A stretch of 36,717 bases of DNA from an uncultured Bacteroidaceae bacterium (GTDB taxonomy: Bacteria > Bacteroidota > Bacteroidia > Bacteroidales > Bacteroidaceae). The stretch's first letter is position 1; each line of letters begins with the position of its first letter. Below the pieces are notes generated by a model. The model did no database searches, was not told the origin of the DNA, and was given only the letters and a program-made list of their open reading frames with translations. This document shows, piece after piece, positions 32,531-36,717 of the stretch. The position numbers were made by a program, and so were the translations under genes. The stretch is taken from contig CAJOLW010000028.1 of NCBI GenBank assembly GCA_905235525.1, forward strand, positions 1 to 36,717, read 5' to 3'.

Positions 32531-33607
32531 TTACATGGTTACAGGTTTGATGCCTGTCGTATCATCGTCCGTTCCCTCAACAGGCAGGAGGAAGAGACCG
32601 ACACGGAAGCAGACGTTGGGATGGTGGTTGTTGCCAGGCAGCGGGTCGCGGATGGCGGCGGGATAGAGGCTTCCAGGACAGGCCCCGCCCATGAGGTTGT
32701 AGCCACCGCTTCGCATCACGTAGTTCTGTCCGTAGCGCTCCTGTGTCCACTCCCAGTTGTTGCCCGCCAGGTCGTAAATGTTGTTGGCCTTGGCCTCTTC
32801 CCAGGCTCCGGTGTAGTTGCCGCGAGCGTTGGGCGAAAAGGCGTCATCGGAGTAGTTGCCCCACGAGGTGCTGTTCGAGGCCACCTCGTCGTAGGTCTTG
32901 CAGCCCGTATCGACGAGCCACTGCAGCGTGGTGTCCCAGTTGGCGCCCCAGAGGAAGAAGCCCTGCACGGTGGTATTGTCGCGGTAGAGGTTCTCGCAAG
33001 CCACGGTGGCATCCTGAGGTGAGAACTGTATCCAGATACTACCCGACTGGCTCGCCGTGACAGGTTTGCTGGCAGGTACACCGCCACTGCCATAACTTGC
33101 CTCGTAACGGCCTACGTAGAAGCCACCGTAGGTAGCCACGCTCTGAGCCATCGACTGATAGGCAGGCAGCGTGGTCTCGTCGCTGTAGCCGTTGAGCGAA
33201 CTGCCTCCGCTGTAGAAGCTGCCGAAGTTGCGCATCTGCAGCGGGGTGTTCTTCGTAGATACCCAGACATATTCGCTGCCGTCGGGGGCAATGACTACCA
33301 GACCTGTGCGGATGGTCTGTTCGTCAATCTTGTCCGATACAGAGAACTGCGCCGGGATGTAGGCCTCGTCGCCATAGTTGTCAGTGTACTTCGTCATCGT
33401 CGTGCTGATGCCGCTGTAGTCGCCAACATTCACATTGCCGTTCACAGGAGCATTGTCGCCAGTGCCGTTATCTCCATCTGTCGTGGCACCTTCAGTGCTC
33501 CTTACTTCGTTTGTCGGTTTCGGCACAGGGTTGAGAAAATCATCGTCGTCCGACGAGCAGGAAACGATGCAGAATGCGAAGATAAGCATCAAAATAGTCT
33601 GTTTCAT
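32531..33607 (-). CDS. Surface lipoprotein with formylglycine-generating-enzyme (SUMF1-like) fold
   Basis: 358 residues. The lipobox is IVSC (C17), followed by SSDDDD, an acidic signal known to send Bacteroidetes lipoproteins to the cell surface. A low-complexity linker runs to about residue 60. The C-terminal part has the FGE/C-type-lectin-like marks GGFYVGRYEAS, IYDLAGNNWEWTQE, MRSGGYN and CFRVGLF. Bacteroidetes members of this fold are often binding proteins rather than sulfatase activators, and I do not see the redox Cys pair of true FGE. It sits between enzyme genes (23 bases after the alpha/beta hydrolase gene), so it might capture a substrate at the surface. Confidence 0.8.
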   Translation of the reverse strand: MKQTILMLIFAFCIVSCSSDDDDFLNPVPKPTNEVRSTEGATTDGDNGTGDNAPVNGNVNVGDYSGISTTMTKYTDNYGDEAYIPAQFSVSDKIDEQTIRTGLVVIAPDGSEYVWVSTKNTPLQMRNFGSFYSGGSSLNGYSDETTLPAYQSMAQSVATYGGFYVGRYEASYGSGGVPASKPVTASQSGSIWIQFSPQDATVACENLYRDNTTVQGFFLWGANWDTTLQWLVDTGCKTYDEVASNSTSWGNYSDDAFSPNARGNYTGAWEEAKANNIYDLAGNNWEWTQERYGQNYVMRSGGYNLMGGACPGSLYPAAIRDPLPGNNHHPNVCFRVGLFLLPVEGTDDDTTGIKPVTM

Positions 33608-33630
33608 ACCGATATTCTTTTATTGGGTTA

Positions 33631-35112
33631 TTATTTTACTGTGATTTGTCGCAAGAATTCGTCGACCTGCTGCAGGAACTCCGCCTGCTGCTCCTCGGTG
33701 AGGAACACGTGGCCAGCACCGTGGATGGTGTGCAGACGAGCATTATTGAAAACGCTGACGGCACGCTCGGAACCAGCGATGGGCACCGTCTTATCTTGGT
33801 CACCGTGAACAATGAGCACAGAGCCGTCGTAGCCTTGCATATCCTTGTCATAATCGTGATCGTACATATCGAGGATATACTTACGGCCGATGGTGATCAT
33901 GCCGTTGCGCCCGTCGGTCTCAGGCAAATTATTGAGGTCGGGATAACGCTCATGCAGGTTGGCGGGCAGGTGGAAGGCGGGATAGAGCAGCACCTGTGCG
34001 GCAATCTCCTGGGGATGGCGCGCTGCCACGATGGCTGACACTCCTCCACCCTGGCTACCCCCGACGAGCACGATGCGGCTCTGGTCGATGAAGCCCCATG
34101 TGCGGACCTCGCCAAGCATCGCCTCTAAGTCGCTCACCTCCGTCAGCACCGACATGTCCGTCGTCTTGCCCTCGCTGCGGCTGCGCTGTCCACCGCCAGC
34201 GAAGTCGAAGGTCAGCACTGCATAGCCCTGTTCAGCCCAGTGGCGTGCGTAGTTTACCCACCAGGGCCGCTGCGAGTCGCTACCCAGTTCGTGCGCCGTG
34301 ATGATGAGAGGCTTCTTGCCGTCCCCATTGGGCAGATACAGCGTACCGCGTAGTATCATGCCCGACTCGTCGTTCCGGAGTTCAATGTCTTTTGTCGTTA
34401 TCATATTCATTGCGTTTAACCATTGATATTCCTGATCGTAGAACTTGTTCAGTTCATTCGGAAGGTCGGTGCCGAGTTCGTCGTTGCTGACGGTTCCGCC
34501 AGCCTTCTGACGGGTATAGGCCAGCCAGCGGTACGACGGACGCAGGCCTTCCACGTCCTTCACCCGTATCTTCAGGTCCTGACCTGGTATGGCGGGGGAT
34601 AACTCATCGTATTCATTGACGGAGGTCATCGCTGTAATTTTCCATTCATTGCTACGCTTCTCCACGCGGTATATCAGCCGCATGTAGGAGGTGAGCACCG
34701 CCTCCACGCCGTTCACCATCACCACGCGTGTGGTGGTCGAGGGGTATTCCACGAGTACCCTGCTGGGCGATGTCTTCGAGAAATGGATGAGCGGAGGATT
34801 GCAGCGGTTGACGTTAGCGAGCATCGTCGCCTGCTCTGTCGGATTTGCCGTCTGACTACCAGTCGCCTGTGCTTCCTTGGGAGCCTGTCCCACAAACGAC
34901 GACACACCGCCCTGCTGCCACGACGTGTGTATCTGAGCATCCTCGGCATAACACTGCGCCAGTTCCGCATTGCGGTGGCTCACGCGGTAGAGCCGTTCGC
35001 TCACTATCAAGTTCTGCACGGCCTCATAGTCAGTCATTTGCTGCTGTGCGAAGCCCGACAGCGTTGTCAGACCATATAAAATAGTGGTTAGAAGAAGATT
35101 TTTCATATTCAT
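33631..35112 (-). CDS. Exported fusion of a SnoaL-like domain and an alpha/beta hydrolase
   Basis: 493 residues. A signal peptide ends near GFAQ (residues 20-23). Residues ~25-165 look like a SnoaL/NTF2-type domain (DYEAVQNLIVSERLYRVSHR, ELAQCYAEDAQIH, MRLIYRV, WKITAMTS). From ~240 an alpha/beta hydrolase follows with nucleophile Ser353 in GGSQGGG, acid Asp440 in HGDQDKTVP and His468 in GAGHVF. All three triad residues are present. It is probably periplasmic. The fusion of two small-molecule domains suggests sequential or cooperative action on one substrate. Its ATG overlaps the amidohydrolase stop by four bases (ATGA). Confidence 0.87.
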   Translation of the reverse strand: MNMKNLLLTTILYGLTTLSGFAQQQMTDYEAVQNLIVSERLYRVSHRNAELAQCYAEDAQIHTSWQQGGVSSFVGQAPKEAQATGSQTANPTEQATMLANVNRCNPPLIHFSKTSPSRVLVEYPSTTTRVVMVNGVEAVLTSYMRLIYRVEKRSNEWKITAMTSVNEYDELSPAIPGQDLKIRVKDVEGLRPSYRWLAYTRQKAGGTVSNDELGTDLPNELNKFYDQEYQWLNAMNMITTKDIELRNDESGMILRGTLYLPNGDGKKPLIITAHELGSDSQRPWWVNYARHWAEQGYAVLTFDFAGGGQRSRSEGKTTDMSVLTEVSDLEAMLGEVRTWGFIDQSRIVLVGGSQGGGVSAIVAARHPQEIAAQVLLYPAFHLPANLHERYPDLNNLPETDGRNGMITIGRKYILDMYDHDYDKDMQGYDGSVLIVHGDQDKTVPIAGSERAVSVFNNARLHTIHGAGHVFLTEEQQAEFLQQVDEFLRQITVK

Positions 35113-36200
35113 TTCAAATGATAAAGTTGTTCAGCGTTCTTATGAGCGATGAGCTGCTTCTGCTCGTCGGTGAGTGAGGAGCGCATCAGGAAGTCGTAGA
35201 AGTCAGAGGGCTGCTCGTAGGGGTAGTCCTCGGCATAGAGGATGTGGTCGGCACCCATCAGTTCCACCATCGTGCGGAGGTTGATGTCGCTCATGATGCC
35301 GCTCGGTGTGAGGTAGATATTGCGCTTGTAATAGTAGGCAAAGTCGTGCTGTAGACCGGTCATGTCGGGAGTAAGCTGGTGGTTCATGCGGTCGATGAAC
35401 ATGGGAATGCCCTCGCCCCAGTGTCCGCTGATGACCTTCAGCGTGGGCAACTTGTCGAAGAGTCCAGCGAGGATGAGGCGCACGGCCTGTATGCCCACGT
35501 CATAGTGCCAACCAATGGCGGCGGACGACAGTTCGGCACCCGTCACTGCGGAATAGGCGGGCGACATGTACACCAACTGCTGCACCTGCGGATTGATGAG
35601 GGCGGGATGCAGATAGACAGGCACGTCCAATTCGGCAGCCTTCTTGAAGATGGGTAGGAACTGCGGTTCGTCGAGCCAATGACCCTTGTGCTGTCCATAG
35701 AGCAGCACACCCACGAAGCCCAGTTCTTTGACGCACCGCTCCAATTCCTTGACGGCAGCCTCAGGGTCGGCCAGCGGAAGCGTCGCCATTGCACGGAAGC
35801 GGTCGGGATGTTCTTTTATGCGCTGTGCCAACAGGTCATTTGCCTCGCAGGCTATCTTCACGGCCTCCTCGGCCGGCACATAGTCACCGATGAGCGAGGT
35901 ATATGACAGTATCTGCATCCTGATGCCCTGGCTGTCCATGTGTGGGATGCGCTTCTCGGAGAGGTCGCCGAGTTGTTCCGTCAGGTTCATGCGAGAAGCG
36001 AAGAATGCCATCACCTCGCGCTGCTCGTCGGTCAGTTCGGTCTTCGGTCTCCACCTTGCATCGGCCTCCGCTATCCGTGGATTGGCGAAGTGCTCTTCGA
36101 TTGTTATCAACGTCAATTCTTGTTTCATACTCCTGTCTGTCTGTGCGCTCAAAGCCGTCGCCCACAGCGTGGCGACAAGCAGCATCGCTGTTTTCGTCAT
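35109..36200 (-). CDS. Exported amidohydrolase-2 family protein (ACMSD-like)
   Basis: 363 residues. The N-terminal signal peptide (MTKTAMLLVATLWATALSAQ) marks it as periplasmic, which is unusual for this mostly cytoplasmic family. Metal-site motifs are seen: EEHF (an E-x-H in place of H-x-H), YLHPAL, SGHWGEG and YAEDYPY with the last Asp. Relatives include aminocarboxymuconate-semialdehyde decarboxylase and gamma-resorcylate decarboxylase, so removal of a carboxyl group from an aromatic or related acid is a fair guess. A -7 box (minus strand TAACTTTG, 36233-36226) is 26 bases upstream. It heads the hydrolase operon. Confidence 0.88.
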   Translation of the reverse strand: MTKTAMLLVATLWATALSAQTDRSMKQELTLITIEEHFANPRIAEADARWRPKTELTDEQREVMAFFASRMNLTEQLGDLSEKRIPHMDSQGIRMQILSYTSLIGDYVPAEEAVKIACEANDLLAQRIKEHPDRFRAMATLPLADPEAAVKELERCVKELGFVGVLLYGQHKGHWLDEPQFLPIFKKAAELDVPVYLHPALINPQVQQLVYMSPAYSAVTGAELSSAAIGWHYDVGIQAVRLILAGLFDKLPTLKVISGHWGEGIPMFIDRMNHQLTPDMTGLQHDFAYYYKRNIYLTPSGIMSDINLRTMVELMGADHILYAEDYPYEQPSDFYDFLMRSSLTDEQKQLIAHKNAEQLYHLK

Positions 36201-36225
36201 TGTTCTTTATTAATTATTCCGTATG

Positions 36226-36233
36226 CAAAGTTA
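36226..36233 (-). promoter_or_regulatory. -7 promoter box of the amidohydrolase operon
   Basis: TAACTTTG on the minus strand fits TAnnTTTG, 26 bases upstream of the ATG at 36200. The -33 region has no clear TTTG. Confidence 0.45.
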
Positions 36234-36381
36234 CGGTGATTTTCCATTACTACCATTACCAGTATTTTGGAAATAATGTTCAAAATAAAGGTTTTTCAAG
36301 AGAATATAACTCGGGGTGGCAGATTTCTATTTCCCTTGTATCATAAAATAAGATGTTATGGCATAGAAAGATGTACAGAGA

Positions 36382-36576
36382 GTGACAAGACGTTTCATGC
36401 AGGACTTGTATGAGAAGCAGGAAGACGGACAATGGGCTGGCGACGGACTCCTCATAATTCGCCGTCTGGGTGAACGGTTCTCGCAGGTGTTCGGTAGCGG
36501 AGAACCATCCCTGTTGCCATACATGCTATACATTCTCAGATTCTTAACCACCGGCAAAGGTACACAATACATTTAA
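36382..36576 (+). CDS. Possible small protein or gene remnant next to the rRNA operon
   Basis: 64 residues from a GTG (MTRRFMQDLYEKQEDGQW...). The composition looks protein-like, with a hydrophobic segment near the end (LPYMLYILRFL). An in-frame stop lies 18 bases upstream. A second frame starting at ATG 36353 reads into it with a shift, so a longer gene may be broken. I do not recognise a family. No promoter on the plus strand is clear, and a minus-strand frame covers the same bases. The region 36201-36616 otherwise holds only the promoter boxes and the rRNA terminator. Confidence 0.3.
   Translation: MTRRFMQDLYEKQEDGQWAGDGLLIIRRLGERFSQVFGSGEPSLLPYMLYILRFLTTGKGTQYI
36555..36562 (-). promoter_or_regulatory. 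Orphan -7 box just downstream of the rRNA terminator
   Basis: TACCTTTG on the minus strand fits TAnnTTTG. It points away from the rRNA operon into the ~350 bases before the amidohydrolase gene. A short minus frame (from about 36539) or a non-coding RNA could be its product; neither is shown. Confidence 0.35.
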
Positions 36577-36615
36577 AACAAAAAAGGAGTCCCCTGCATT
36601 TCTGCACGAGACTCC
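36576..36615 (-). terminator. Intrinsic terminator of the rRNA operon
   Basis: On the minus strand GGAGTC (36615-36610) pairs with GACTCC (36591-36586), with an inner TGCA/TGCA pairing and a small internal loop. A T-run follows at once (36585-36576). It lies 5 bases beyond the 5S 3' end. Confidence 0.85.
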
Positions 36616-36620
36616 CTTAA

Positions 36621-36717
36621 GAAGGCGGCGACCTACTCTCCCGCATTGCGGTGCAGTACCATCGGCGCGCCCGGGCTTAACTTCTCTGTTCGGGATGGGA
36701 AGAGGTGGAACACCGGG
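36621..36717 (-). rRNA. rrf: 5S ribosomal RNA, 5' end outside the window
   Basis: The minus strand reads GGTGTTCCACCTCTTCCCAT, CCGAACAGAGAAGTTAAGCC and, near the end, GGGAGAGTAGGTCGCCGCC. These are the conserved 5S rRNA blocks. About 97 bases of the usual ~110-115 are present; the first ~15-20 are beyond the window. The rest of the rRNA operon should lie to the right. Confidence 0.97.

Overview
This window looks like a chromosome segment of a Bacteroidales bacterium close to Prevotella/Segatella. The clues are the promoter type (a -7 box of the form TAnnTTTG, often 19-22 bases from a TTTG or TTG), PorX and a PorW/SprE-like protein of the type IX secretion system, a GLUG-repeat surface protein, lipoproteins with Cys-Ser-Ser-Asp-rich starts, and IspG and RpoN sequences of Bacteroidetes type. 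Species cannot be settled from the sequence alone.

Layout. 1-3683 (minus) is the N-terminal 1,227 residues of a large secreted GLUG-repeat protein that runs off the left edge. 3945-8355 (minus) holds a membrane-anchored AraC-type regulator, an OmpA-family porin, a tiny membrane protein and cysS. 8521-12502 (plus) is a compact four-gene unit: a NapH-like membrane iron-sulfur protein with an internal twin-arginine motif, a Tat lipoprotein that joins an aldo/keto reductase to a ferredoxin domain, then tatA and tatC. 12488-17350 (minus) is a run of rpoN, a PAP2-like membrane protein, purE, ispG and coaX. 17446-21818 (plus) is dnaE, trxA and a small conserved-looking gene. dnaE is broken into two frames after its PHP domain. 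21937-28627 (minus) carries aroA, a small membrane-anchored protein, the porW-like gene, porX and tsaE. 28895-29521 (plus) is a DUF6359-like lipoprotein. 29706-36200 (minus) is an accessory block of hydrolases and an oxidoreductase, with a surface lipoprotein of formylglycine-generating-enzyme fold in the middle. The right edge is the 3' part of a 5S rRNA gene on the minus strand with its terminator.

How the genes work together. The most coherent and unusual unit is 8521-12502. Both putative Tat substrates sit directly upstream of the Tat translocase genes. The first protein appears to have two [4Fe-4S] clusters on the cytoplasmic side and four beyond an internal Tat signal, so it could carry electrons across the inner membrane to the Tat-exported reductase. 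The porW-porX pair links this locus to type IX secretion. The right-hand hydrolase block looks like an operon for breakdown or modification of small carboxylic or ester compounds, but its substrate cannot be read from sequence.

Two other signals stand out. Non-coding gaps contain palindromic elements: two related ones near 5.3 kb and 28.7 kb share a core and have stems that differ by partly compensating changes, and one near 21.8 kb has 33-base arms. The reading frame is disturbed at two housekeeping junctions: dnaE at about 18,124, and the start of tatC at about 11,748-11,776.
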